Assembly: GCF_012927745.1 (NCBI RefSeq)
Contig: NZ_JABBKX010000009.1
Coordinates: 143,943 to 207,942 of the forward strand
Reading direction: 5' to 3'
DNA: 64,000 nucleotides
From: Neoroseomonas marina
GTDB lineage: Bacteria > Pseudomonadota > Alphaproteobacteria > Acetobacterales > Acetobacteraceae
The notes under the pieces are model-generated. The model was given only the letters and a program-made list of their open reading frames with translations, made no database searches and was not told where the DNA came from. Below are positions 19,836-28,233 of the stretch, piece after piece (position 1 is the stretch's first letter; each line of letters starts with the position of its first letter). The position numbers and the translations under genes are program-made.

Positions 19836-20931
19836 AGGGATCCGCCGCGTCACGCAGTCCGTCGCCGAGGAAGTTGAAGGCCAGGATCACCAGGATCACC
19901 GGCACTGCCGCCGAGAGCAGCCAGGGTGCATTGGCCAGAACCTGAATGTTCTGCGCGTCCTGCAACAGGATGCCCCAGGAGATCGCCGGCGGCCGCAGCC
20001 CGAGGCCCAGGAAGGACAGCGCCGTCTCGCTCACGATCATCGCCGGCAGCGCCAGGCTGACGGCCGCGATGATGTGCGAGGCGAAGGAGGGCAGCATGTG
20101 GCGGAAGATGATCCGCCCCTGGCTGGCGCCGGCCAGTTCCGCGGCGACGACGAAATCCTCCTCCCGCAGCGACAGGAACCGTCCGCGCACCACGCGCGCG
20201 AGGTCGGTCCAGCCGATCAGCGAGATGATCACCGTGATCGCGAAGTAGACCTGCGTGGTGCTCCAGGTGTTGGGCAGCGCGGCCGCCAGGCCCATCCACA
20301 GGGGAATGGTGGGGATCGAGCGCAGGACCTCGATCACCCGCTGGATCAGCGTATCCACCCAGCCGCCGTAGAGGCCCGAGACGCCGCCGAGGATGATGCC
20401 GAGCAGCAGGCTCAGGGCGACGCCGGCCAGGCCGATCGAAAGCGACACGCGCGTCGCGACGATCATGCGGGAATAGAGGTCGCGGCCGAGCTGATCCGTC
20501 CCGAGGAGGAAGATGCCGTCCGTGCGCTGCCCGCCCTCGATTCCGATCAGGTGGATGTCCGTCTCGAACAGGCCGAGGAGATTGTAGGTGTAGCCGCGGG
20601 TGAACAGCCGCACGGGCAGTTTGCGGTTCGGGTCGGGCGTATAGGTGAGCTGGAAGGTCTGCCGGTCCCGCACGCCTCGCAGACCATAGACATGCGGGTT
20701 GAACCCATCCTCGTCAAACAGGTGGATGGTCTGCGGCGGTATGAAGGACCGCCGCGCATCCGTCGCATGCGGATCGTTGATCGCGAGAAAGTCCGCGAAG
20801 GCGGCAACCAGATAGAACAGCGCGATGATGACGAGACTGACCACCGCCAGCCGATGCCGCCGGAAGCGCCACCAGGTAAGGCGAAGCTGCGTCGCCTCCG
20901 CCCAGCGGTCCTGTGCCGCTGTCGCGCTCAT
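19828..20931 (-). CDS. Peptide-type ABC transporter permease (DppC-like) with long periplasmic insert
   Basis: The 367-residue product has one N-terminal membrane segment (VVSLVIIALFYLVAAF). An insert of about 100 residues follows before the GTDQLGRDLYSRM motif. Then come the usual five-segment permease core and the EAA-type loop EEDFVVAAELAGASQGRIIFRHMLPS. DppC proteins are normally near 290-300 residues; the extra length is this insert, probably periplasmic. The same layout occurs in importers paired with large binding proteins such as the 676-residue one downstream, so insert and receptor may interact (inference). ATG 20931 overlaps the DppB-like stop (ATGA). Confidence 0.9.
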   Translation of the reverse strand: MSATAAQDRWAEATQLRLTWWRFRRHRLAVVSLVIIALFYLVAAFADFLAINDPHATDARRSFIPPQTIHLFDEDGFNPHVYGLRGVRDRQTFQLTYTPDPNRKLPVRLFTRGYTYNLLGLFETDIHLIGIEGGQRTDGIFLLGTDQLGRDLYSRMIVATRVSLSIGLAGVALSLLLGIILGGVSGLYGGWVDTLIQRVIEVLRSIPTIPLWMGLAAALPNTWSTTQVYFAITVIISLIGWTDLARVVRGRFLSLREEDFVVAAELAGASQGRIIFRHMLPSFASHIIAAVSLALPAMIVSETALSFLGLGLRPPAISWGILLQDAQNIQVLANAPWLLSAAVPVILVILAFNFLGDGLRDAADPYG

Positions 20932-21920
20932 GCCCGTCCCTCCAGCCGGATACGGGGGTCGATCCACATCAGCAGGAGGTCCGAGATCAGCGTCCCGATC
21001 ACGGTCATGACGCCGAGCAACAGCACGATGGCGCCGGCCAGGAACATGTCCTGCGCCACCAGCGCCTGCAGCAGCAAGGGCCCGACGGTCGGCAGCCCCA
21101 GCACCAGCGACACCACGATGCTGCCCGACACCAGGTAGGGGAACAGATAGGCGATGGAGCTCGCGAATGGGTTGAGCGCTGCGCGCACCGGATACTTCAG
21201 GATCACGCGCCGTTCCGAGATGCCCTTCGCCCGCGCCGTCACGACGTAGGGTCGGCGCAGTTCATCGAGCAGGTTGGCGCGCATGATGCGGATGAGCTGC
21301 GCGGTTCCCGCCAGGGCCAGAACCGCCGCAGGCAGCGGCAGGTGCTTCATCAGGTCCCACACACGCGCCCAGGTCCAGGGCGCCTGCACGTATTCCGGCG
21401 AGAACAATCCGCCGACGCTGAGACCGAGGTAGCGGAAGCCGAGATACATCAGGATCAGCGCCAGCAGGAAGTTCGGCACCGCCAGCCCGATGAAGCCCAG
21501 TGTCGTGAAGATGTAGTCCCCGATCGAGTATTGCCGCACCGCGGAATAGATGCCGATCGGCAGGGCGATCGCCCAGGTGAGGAACAGCGCCGCCAACGAC
21601 ACGACCATGGTCAGCCACAACCGGTCGCCGATCACCTCGTTGACCGGCCGCCGCCACACCATCGACACACCGAAGTCGCCCTGCAGCACGCGCCCCATCC
21701 AGCGCGCGTACTGCACGATCACCGGTTGATCGAGGCCGTATTCGATGCGCATCGCCGCTGCCTGCTCGGCCGAGACGGAACTCCCGCTCGCGGTCAGGTT
21801 GGCGATGTAGGCATCGACGAAGTCGCCGGGCGGCAGCCGGATGATCAGGAAGGTCAGGGCCGAGATGAAGATGCATGTGACGACCGCAAGGCCGAGGCGC
21901 TGCAGCAGATAACTCAGCAT
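20928..21920 (-). CDS. Peptide-type ABC transporter permease (DppB-like)
   Basis: The 330-residue product shows the DppB/OppB pattern: N-terminal RLGLAVVTCIFISALTFLIIRLPPGD, the YGLDQPVIVQYARWMGRVLQGDFG block and the EAA loop RRPYVVTARAKGISERRVILKYPVRAALNP. It has about six membrane segments. It is the first gene of the operon, with its start 203 bases from the divergent NCS2 permease start, so promoters for both units should lie at 21921-22123. It forms the translocation pore with the DppC-like subunit. Confidence 0.92.
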   Translation of the reverse strand: MLSYLLQRLGLAVVTCIFISALTFLIIRLPPGDFVDAYIANLTASGSSVSAEQAAAMRIEYGLDQPVIVQYARWMGRVLQGDFGVSMVWRRPVNEVIGDRLWLTMVVSLAALFLTWAIALPIGIYSAVRQYSIGDYIFTTLGFIGLAVPNFLLALILMYLGFRYLGLSVGGLFSPEYVQAPWTWARVWDLMKHLPLPAAVLALAGTAQLIRIMRANLLDELRRPYVVTARAKGISERRVILKYPVRAALNPFASSIAYLFPYLVSGSIVVSLVLGLPTVGPLLLQALVAQDMFLAGAIVLLLGVMTVIGTLISDLLLMWIDPRIRLEGRA

Positions 21921-22123
21921 GAACGTCGCCGTTCCGCGCGCGCGCAGACCATGGCCTAGCTTCCTCCGTCCGTCCCGGTCGATGCCGACGGTTCGGAGAA
22001 ACTAAACAACAGGCCCGACTGTCGGACAAGGCACGTGACAGGACTTAACTGCCGGAAGCGAAGCTGCCTCTTGCGCATCTGACGTTGTCGCGTGCAATCA
22101 CCGCCGGAAGAGGGGAGCCTGTC

Positions 22124-23404
22124 ATGCTGCACTGGACCGAACGGAGGCTCACGCACGGCGTGGCCGTTGCGCCCGATGAGCGCCTGCCCTGGCCGCAGAC
22201 CTTCGCGATGGGACTGCAGCACGTGGTCGCGATGTTCGGCGCCACCGTGCTCGCACCGCGCCTGATGGGCTTCGACGCGAATATCGCCATCCTGATGAGC
22301 GGTGTCGGCACGCTGCTCTTCTTCGTCATCACGCGCGGCAAGGTGCCGAGCTACCTCGGATCTTCCTTCGCCTTCATCGCCGTGGTGCTGGCTGCGACCG
22401 GCTTCTCGGGCGGCGGAGCGAATCCGAATCTCGGCGTGGCGCTCGGCGGCATCATCGCCTGCGGTGCGCTCTATGCGGTGATCGGGCTGGTGGTCATGGC
22501 CGCCGGCACCGGCTGGATCGAACGCCTGATGCCGCCCGCCGTGACGGGGGCGGTGGTCGCGGTGATCGGCCTGAACCTCGCGGCCATTCCCGTGAAGAAC
22601 ATGGCGCCGACCGCGTTCGACGCCTGGATGCAGGCCATGACCTTCGTGGTGCTGGCGCTGGTCGCGGTGAAGACGCGCGGCATGGTCCAGCGGCTGTTGA
22701 TCCTGGTCGGGCTCATCCTGGCGACCCTGGTCTATGCGCTGCTGACGAACGGGCTCGGCTTCGGCACGCCGGTCGATCTGACGCCTGTGGCCACGGCGCC
22801 GTGGTTCGGGATGCCTGGCTTCGCGGCGCCCGCCTTCTCGGCCCAGGCCGTCCTGCTGATCGCCCCCGTCGCGATCGTGCTGGTGGCGGAGAACCTCGGG
22901 CACCTCAAGGCGGTCGCGGCGATGACCGGGCGGGACATGGACCCGCATATGGGGCGCGCCTTCGTCGGCGACGGCGTCGCGACGATGATCGCTGGCGCCT
23001 CGGGCGGCACGGGCGTGACGACCTATGCCGAGAATATCGGCGTGATGGCCGCCACCCGCGTCTATTCGACGGCGGTCTTCGTCGTGGCGGCCCTGGTGGC
23101 GGTGGTCCTGGGCTTCTCCCCGAAGTTCGGGGCGCTGATCCAGGCGATCCCGCTCGCCGTCATGGGCGGGGTGTCGATCGTGGTGTTCGGGCTGATCACC
23201 ATCGCCGGTGCGCGAATCTGGGTCGACAACAAGGTCGACTTCGCCGACCCCGCAAACCTGATGACGGTGGCGATCGCGCTGGTTCTGGGCACCGGCGACT
23301 TCACGCTGCGCTTCGGCGGTTTCGCCCTGGGCGGAATCGGGACCGCGACCTTCGGCGCCATCCTGCTGCACCTGATGCTCCGCGGGCGGGCAAGGCCCCG
23401 CTAG
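22124..23404 (+). CDS. NCS2 family uracil/xanthine permease
   Basis: The 426-residue membrane protein has a conserved N-terminus (LPWPQTFAMGLQHVVAMFGATVLAP), typical of the UraA/RutG branch of NCS2 transporters. It also has the two key acidic motifs, ENLGHLKAV near residue 263 and GGTGVTTYAENIGVMA near 298, whose Glu residues bind the nucleobase in this family. About 12-14 membrane segments are expected. The branch suggests uracil rather than xanthine, but this is not certain. ATG 22124 has an AGGGGAG ribosome-binding site. The gene stands alone: it is divergent from the peptide importer and convergent with the T6SS cluster. Confidence 0.9.
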   Translation: MLHWTERRLTHGVAVAPDERLPWPQTFAMGLQHVVAMFGATVLAPRLMGFDANIAILMSGVGTLLFFVITRGKVPSYLGSSFAFIAVVLAATGFSGGGANPNLGVALGGIIACGALYAVIGLVVMAAGTGWIERLMPPAVTGAVVAVIGLNLAAIPVKNMAPTAFDAWMQAMTFVVLALVAVKTRGMVQRLLILVGLILATLVYALLTNGLGFGTPVDLTPVATAPWFGMPGFAAPAFSAQAVLLIAPVAIVLVAENLGHLKAVAAMTGRDMDPHMGRAFVGDGVATMIAGASGGTGVTTYAENIGVMAATRVYSTAVFVVAALVAVVLGFSPKFGALIQAIPLAVMGGVSIVVFGLITIAGARIWVDNKVDFADPANLMTVAIALVLGTGDFTLRFGGFALGGIGTATFGAILLHLMLRGRARPR

Positions 23405-23425
23405 AGAGCCCCCTCGCCCGCGCCG

Positions 23426-23821
23426 TCAGGGCGCCAGGATCATCACCTTGGTTTGGCTCGGCACGGTGCGCGCGCCGACCATGTTCGTGCTGTTCTGCAT
23501 CGACATCGAGGTCAGCCGCGTCGCCGGCGACCCCGCCACCAGCACGGTGAAGGCACCGAGGAGATGGCGCGAGGGACCCATCACCGTGCCCGATGCGACG
23601 CCCGTCGCCACCCCGGCATTGTCGCCATTGGTCATGGGCGTGACGGTGGCCATGGTGTGCATCGGCCCGACGCCGATGATGGTGGTGAACTGGCTCGGCA
23701 CCGCCGTCGATCCCTCGGCGATGTTGGGATAGGGGATCGGCAGCGGCGCCGGCACCGCGGGCGTGAGGCAGACATCCGGGAAGGCCATGTCCATCCCGCC
23801 CATCTGGCAATTGGCGAACAT
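23426..23821 (-). CDS. PAAR-like (DUF4150) T6SS tip protein
   Basis: The 131-residue product matches the DUF4150/PAAR-like family: FPDVCLTPAVPAPLPIPYPNIA, then a block on ST/GD residues (TPMTNGDNAG) and a C-terminal VGARTVPSQTKVMI. Such proteins cap the VgrG spike of type VI secretion systems and often lead effectors. It has no C-terminal toxin extension, so it would act as a tip or adaptor only. It is the last gene of the minus-strand T6SS cluster, ten bases after the DUF3540 gene, and convergent with the NCS2 permease gene. Confidence 0.82.
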   Translation of the reverse strand: MFANCQMGGMDMAFPDVCLTPAVPAPLPIPYPNIAEGSTAVPSQFTTIIGVGPMHTMATVTPMTNGDNAGVATGVASGTVMGPSRHLLGAFTVLVAGSPATRLTSMSMQNSTNMVGARTVPSQTKVMILAP

Positions 23822-23831
23822 CGCGCTGTCC

Positions 23832-24419
23832 TCAGCCCAGGTGGATCTGGTCGGCGCGCAGCTTGACCAGCGCGGTGCCCTGCAGCGTCACGGCGTCCCC
23901 GCGCAGGTGCAGGTGGCCGCTGGCGCGCTGGTCGATGTCGCGCGCGCGCACCTGCTCGCTGTCCTCGACGATGCGGAGCGATCGACGGAAGCGGCCGACG
24001 ATGCGCTGGGCGATGGTCTCGATCGCCTCGGCCAGCAGCGCGACGCGCCCGAGGCTGGCGGCGGTCCGGCCGGCCGTGACATCGAGCGAGCGCGTCGTGA
24101 CCTCCGTCGCCCCCGCACGCAGGTCCAGCGTGCCGGCATCGAGCGTGAGCCGCCCGTCCGGGGCGGCAATGGTCGCGCCGCCGGGCATGGCAAGGCGCAT
24201 CGGGGCATCGCCGCGCCGCGCCAGCACCGCGAGGATGTAGGCCTCGCCCTCCGCATCGCCGACCAACACCAGGTCGTCCGGAGCAGGGTCCACGAGGCAG
24301 GAGAAGGCCCGCAGCGCCGGCTCCTCGCGGCCGCGGCGCCAGATCGTGAAGGCCGCGCCGGCCTGCGCCACGACGCGCGCGCTTTCGGTGAGCGGCGCGA
24401 AGCCGGTCATGGCGTTCAT
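23832..24419 (-). CDS. DUF3540 T6SS-associated protein
   Basis: The 195-residue product has an N-terminal strand-rich part (VLVGDAEGEAYILAVLARRGDAP) and a repetitive beta region (LTLDAGTLDLRAG, TTRSLDVTAGR). The C-terminus RRSLRIVEDSEQVRARDIDQRASGHLHLRGD is the part that identifies DUF3540. The family is found next to VgrG, DUF2169 and PAAR-like genes in proteobacterial T6SS accessory loci. Its biochemical role is unknown; a spike or effector-loading part is plausible. It lies 27 bases after the pentapeptide-repeat gene on the same strand. Confidence 0.75.
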   Translation of the reverse strand: MNAMTGFAPLTESARVVAQAGAAFTIWRRGREEPALRAFSCLVDPAPDDLVLVGDAEGEAYILAVLARRGDAPMRLAMPGGATIAAPDGRLTLDAGTLDLRAGATEVTTRSLDVTAGRTAASLGRVALLAEAIETIAQRIVGRFRRSLRIVEDSEQVRARDIDQRASGHLHLRGDAVTLQGTALVKLRADQIHLG

Positions 24420-24446
24420 CTCGGGGTCTCCGGTGCTGCGGTCATG

Positions 24447-25508
24447 TCATATGCCGGCGAAACGCTGCTGCCATTGCTCGGCCTCGAGCCGGTCCTGGTC
24501 TGGCGGCAGGGCATGACGACGATCGGGAATGCGTGCGCCGCGGTCGCGGACGGCGTGCAGATTGGCGCGGGCGAGACGCGCGCCCGTCAGGTCGGCGTCG
24601 GTCAGGTCGGCATGACTGAGATCGGCATAGGTCATGTCGCAGTCGGCGAACCGCGCCCGCGGCGCCGTCATGCGAACGCACACCGCCTGTGCCAGCCCTG
24701 CGCCGGTGGCATCGGCCTCGGTCAGGTCCGCGCCCTGCAGGATGGCATTGGCGAGGTCGGCGCCGCGGAGCACGGCCTTGGCCAGCACGGCATCCAGCAG
24801 TACGGCGCGTACCATCCGCGCGCCCTCGAATACGGCGCCGGCCGCCTTGACCTTCGCGAGGCCACCCTGCGTCAGATCCGCGCCCGAGAGGTCGCAGCCG
24901 GTCATGTCGCACTCGTTGAAGTGACACACCGGCGCGACGAGGCCGCGCAGGTTCCGGCCCGCGAAGACCACCTTGACGAAGTTCGTGCGCAGGAACCGCA
25001 CCCCGTCGAGCAGCGCCGTCGTGAGGTCCGCCTCGACCAGTGCCAGCTCCTCGCAATCCGTGCCAGTCAGGTCGATGCCATCGGTGCGGCATTGCACGAC
25101 ATTGGCCCGCGCCAACGACGCGCCGGCGAAGATGGCGCGCGTCAGCCTGCATTTCACGATGTTGGCGTCGGCCAGTCGGGCATTCGCGAAGGAGGCGCCG
25201 CGCAGCCCGCTGCCGGTGACATTCCAGCCGGTGCAATCCGCGCCCGAGAGATCGGCCCGCGACATGGCGCAATCATGGAAGCTCGCCTTCGCCAGGGTGG
25301 CGCCGGCAAGCTTGGCACCGTCCAGGCGCACGCCGTGCAGCATCGCCTCGCGCAGATCGGCCCCGCTGAGATCGCAGCCGGCCAACCCGGCGCCGTCGAA
25401 GATGGCGCCCGACAGGTCGGCACCGGACAGGTCGACGCCTGACAAGGCCCGATCGGCGCCGATGACCTCGCCGTCGCGCACCAGCGCCTCGATCTCGGCA
25501 CGGCTCAT
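24447..25508 (-). CDS. Pentapeptide-repeat protein in T6SS cluster
   Basis: Nearly the whole 353-residue product (about residues 20-330) is made of A(D/N)LxX pentapeptide repeats such as LSGADLSGAIFDGAGLAGCDLSGADL-type runs, which fold as a right-handed square beta-helix. There is no signal peptide or membrane segment. Cysteine is unusually frequent at repeat positions. Its ATG overlaps the stop of the DUF2169-pentapeptide gene (ATGA), so the two are made together. Pentapeptide proteins can mimic DNA shape or serve as scaffolds; in this setting a T6SS cargo, adaptor or effector role is possible but not shown. Confidence 0.8.
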   Translation of the reverse strand: MSRAEIEALVRDGEVIGADRALSGVDLSGADLSGAIFDGAGLAGCDLSGADLREAMLHGVRLDGAKLAGATLAKASFHDCAMSRADLSGADCTGWNVTGSGLRGASFANARLADANIVKCRLTRAIFAGASLARANVVQCRTDGIDLTGTDCEELALVEADLTTALLDGVRFLRTNFVKVVFAGRNLRGLVAPVCHFNECDMTGCDLSGADLTQGGLAKVKAAGAVFEGARMVRAVLLDAVLAKAVLRGADLANAILQGADLTEADATGAGLAQAVCVRMTAPRARFADCDMTYADLSHADLTDADLTGARLARANLHAVRDRGARIPDRRHALPPDQDRLEAEQWQQRFAGI

Positions 25509-28111
25509 GTCGGCTCCCGGCGCGGATGGATACGCGTCCGCGTGCGCTGGACGCGGTCGATGCGCGTCGCTTCATCGGCATGGATGCGCGCGATGTCGGC
25601 CTCGTACAGGCTGGTGTCGCTGAGGTTCGCGGCGCGGACGTCGGCGCGCGCCAGGCTCGCCTGCGCCAGGTCGGCTCGGGTCACCTGCGCGCCGTGCAGA
25701 TCTGCCGCGGTGAAACGCGCCCCGCGCGCGCGGACCAGGTCGAAGGAAGCGCCGTGCAGGCTGCAATCCGACAGGTCGGCAGCATCCAGCGTCGCGCCGT
25801 CGAACACTGCGCCGTCGAGCGTGGTACCGCGGAAGTTCGCGCCACCGCACTGCGCCCGCGCGAAGGACGCGCCGCGCAGCACGCAGTCCTGCACGAACAT
25901 CGCCTGGCCGAGCCGCGCACCATCGAAGCTGACGCCGTCGCCGGCAACGCCGATGAAGGCCGCGCCGGTCAGTGCCGCACCGCTGAAATCGGCGCCGTCG
26001 AGCCCCGCGCGGATGAACACGGCGCCGTCGAGTTGCGCGCCGGCGGCACGCAGTCCCGCCAGCGATCCCTCGTTCACAAACAGGCCTGGCAGGTGCGCCC
26101 CACCGATATCGGCGCCTTCGAAAAGCGCGTCGGTCAGGCCGGCGCCTTCCAGTTCCGCGTCGCGCAGCGTGGCGCGGCGCAGATCCGCGTTGCGCAGTAC
26201 CGCATCACGCAGGTTGGCGCGCGAGAGGTCCGCGCCCTCGAAGCGCGCGCGACCGAGATTGGCCCCTTCCAGCGAAGCCTCCACCAGCTTCGCGCCATCG
26301 AGCCGCGCATGCGCGAGCACAGCCTGGTCGAGCACGGCCCCCGTGAGGTCCGCGCCGCCAAGATCCGCGCCGTCCAGCCATGCTTCCGTCAGGTCGAAGC
26401 CGGCCAAGTCCATGCCCGTCAGGTCGGCGCCGCACAGATCGAGCCGCGCGCCGTTGCGGGTACCGTCCTGCAGCCGTGCGCGCAGCGCGGCGTTGGCCGT
26501 CGCGTCCAGGCGTGGCGCCGGACCTTGCATATCGGCGCCGGTCAGGTAGCTCCGCCGGGCGATGCCCTCGCGGTCTGCGGCCAGTTGCGCGAATTGCGGG
26601 TCGTCACGCAGGCGGCGTTCCTGCTCGGTCGGCAGACCCTGCGCCTCCAATCCGGCGATCCGCGCATCAAGCCGCGCGCGCGGGTCCTCCATGTCCAGGC
26701 GCGGCGGGCCGGAGGGCCGCGCCGCAAAATCCGGCGGCGTGCCGCCCGCGGCAGCGAAGCGGGCCGCGGCGGCCTGCCTTTCGCGCGCGAGAACCGCCTC
26801 GGCTTCGATGCGGCGCTCCTCCGCCTCCTTCGTCCTGGCAGCGATGGCGGCCGGAATATCCTCCAGCGCCGGAGGCGGATCGCGCGGCGGCGGCTGCCCC
26901 AGGCCATGGGAGTCAGGGTCGATGCCGCGCTCGATCAGCCGCGCGCGGTGGCGTTCATGCTCGCGATCTGCGCGGGCGCGGGCGCGGCGCTGCGCCACCC
27001 CCTCCTCGGCGAGCCGGCGGCGCATCTCCTGGAGCACCGGGTCGGGGCGCAGGAACGCCGCAGGCACCAGCGCAGCTTCATCCAGTGCGGCGATCATGCC
27101 CTTCTCGGGGTCGCGCCGCGCGGCGTAGACCGCCTCGAAGGCCGCCACGCTGCGCGGCTCGCCAAGCCGGTCGGCGCCCATCAGCAGGGCGGTGATGTCG
27201 CGCCCATCCTCCTCCGCGATGGGGACGCTGCCGTGATGCACCATCACCAGGCGCTTCCAGGCAGGAAAGAACCACACGGTCGTCAGGTGCAGCGGCACGT
27301 CCTCGAAGGCAGTGGCGCCGCGGCGCTGCACCAGGATGCGCGGCAGCAGCCCCGGCAGGCGGCCGGTGATCTCCGGTTCCTCCGGATGCATGTGGGTGAT
27401 GGCGTAATCCTCGTCGCCCGCCAGGTATCCCGCGAAGCGCTGGTCGGGCTGCGCGGCCATGGCGATGCGGTGGTCGACGTCGCGCGCGAAGCCGGGGAAA
27501 TCCTCCTCGAGCCAGCGCTGGTCGTGCGTGCCGGCAAGGCGCGTCCGCTGGGGCCAGGCGATGTCCATGGCCCCCAGGTTCACCGGATGCGGCGCGCCGC
27601 GCGCCGCGCTGCCGGCGGGCAGCACGATATTGGGCAGCGCGACGCGGAAGCCGATGCCGGGCAACGGCACCTCGGCGATGCCGCGCCCGAGCGGATTCTC
27701 GGCGCAGGACGGCCCGCCATAGGCCCGCTCCCAGCCCAGCGGCATCTCGGTGAAGGGCGCAGGCTCGGTCGGCAGCCCGTCCTCGATGTGGTGGTCGCCC
27801 ACCACGCCCACGCGCTTCGTCACGGCGCCGAGGCGCACGCTGACGGTGAGCGCGCGGACGGGCCGCCCCTGCGGGGCGAAGGCGCTGCCGGTCACCAGGA
27901 ACTCGGCGGCAGGCTTCGGCAGCGCCATGTCGATCGGCTGCGCGGCGGGCAGGACCTCTGGCAGGAACTTCCACATGGCGACCTCGCCGAGCAGCCCCGC
28001 CTCCTCGCCCATCGGGCAGAAGCTGAGCGCGGCGACGCCGAGCGAGTGGCGCCGGCGGAACTCCGACGGCCGCGTCATGAGGCCGAGCGCGAGGGGCTTC
28101 TCGACCCTCAT
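25505..28111 (-). CDS. DUF2169 - pentapeptide repeat fusion protein (T6SS accessory)
   Basis: The 868-residue product has three parts. Residues about 10-330 form the DUF2169 domain (ALSFCPMGEEAGLLGEVAMWKF, EMPLGWERAYGG, ITHMHPEEPEITGRLPGLLPRI, WFFPAWKRLVMVHHG). A charged, alpha-helical linker spans about 390-540. Pentapeptide repeats fill about 545-845 (CGADLTGMDLAGFDLTEAWLDGADL-type). DUF2169 proteins are T6SS adaptors that help load cargo on VgrG in studied systems. The frame is open to 28252, but ATG 28111 gives the conserved start MRVEKPLALGLMTRP and overlaps the stop of a 41-codon ORF (ATGA). The fusion of adaptor and repeat domain next to a second pentapeptide protein is notable. Confidence 0.85.
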   Translation of the reverse strand: MRVEKPLALGLMTRPSEFRRRHSLGVAALSFCPMGEEAGLLGEVAMWKFLPEVLPAAQPIDMALPKPAAEFLVTGSAFAPQGRPVRALTVSVRLGAVTKRVGVVGDHHIEDGLPTEPAPFTEMPLGWERAYGGPSCAENPLGRGIAEVPLPGIGFRVALPNIVLPAGSAARGAPHPVNLGAMDIAWPQRTRLAGTHDQRWLEEDFPGFARDVDHRIAMAAQPDQRFAGYLAGDEDYAITHMHPEEPEITGRLPGLLPRILVQRRGATAFEDVPLHLTTVWFFPAWKRLVMVHHGSVPIAEEDGRDITALLMGADRLGEPRSVAAFEAVYAARRDPEKGMIAALDEAALVPAAFLRPDPVLQEMRRRLAEEGVAQRRARARADREHERHRARLIERGIDPDSHGLGQPPPRDPPPALEDIPAAIAARTKEAEERRIEAEAVLARERQAAAARFAAAGGTPPDFAARPSGPPRLDMEDPRARLDARIAGLEAQGLPTEQERRLRDDPQFAQLAADREGIARRSYLTGADMQGPAPRLDATANAALRARLQDGTRNGARLDLCGADLTGMDLAGFDLTEAWLDGADLGGADLTGAVLDQAVLAHARLDGAKLVEASLEGANLGRARFEGADLSRANLRDAVLRNADLRRATLRDAELEGAGLTDALFEGADIGGAHLPGLFVNEGSLAGLRAAGAQLDGAVFIRAGLDGADFSGAALTGAAFIGVAGDGVSFDGARLGQAMFVQDCVLRGASFARAQCGGANFRGTTLDGAVFDGATLDAADLSDCSLHGASFDLVRARGARFTAADLHGAQVTRADLAQASLARADVRAANLSDTSLYEADIARIHADEATRIDRVQRTRTRIHPRREPT

Positions 28112-28233
28112 GCGGCGCCGTCCCGGGCGGGGCGCCGCGCGCAATCCTGGCCTGGCGCGGGCACGATCATCGCAACCCGCCGAGGCGGCGCGACGATGCC
28201 GGCCGGCTTCGCGGATCGACCGGCGCTGCTCAT
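28108..28233 (-). CDS. Candidate 41-residue ORF coupled on both sides
   Basis: A 41-codon frame (MSSAGRSAKPAGIVAPPRRV...) fills the only gap in the run from vgrG to the pentapeptide gene. Its ATG overlaps the vgrG stop in an ATGA, and its own TGA overlaps the ATG of the DUF2169 gene in another ATGA. It encodes a basic, Ala/Pro/Arg-rich peptide with no recognisable domain. Two exact coupling overlaps are unlikely by chance. It may encode a small protein, or serve as a translational bridge that hands ribosomes from vgrG to the DUF2169 gene. Confidence 0.5.
   Translation of the reverse strand: MSSAGRSAKPAGIVAPPRRVAMIVPAPGQDCARRPARDGAA

Noticed and set aside
21921..22123. Riboswitch in the leader of the NCS2 permease
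   Set aside because: A short CCGA/TCGG inverted repeat is present, but nothing resembling a known purine, preQ1 or guanidine riboswitch core.
24447..26460. DNA tandem repeat or CRISPR-like array
   Set aside because: The 15-base periodicity comes from degenerate pentapeptide-repeat coding sequence; there are no identical repeats with unique spacers, and no cas genes.
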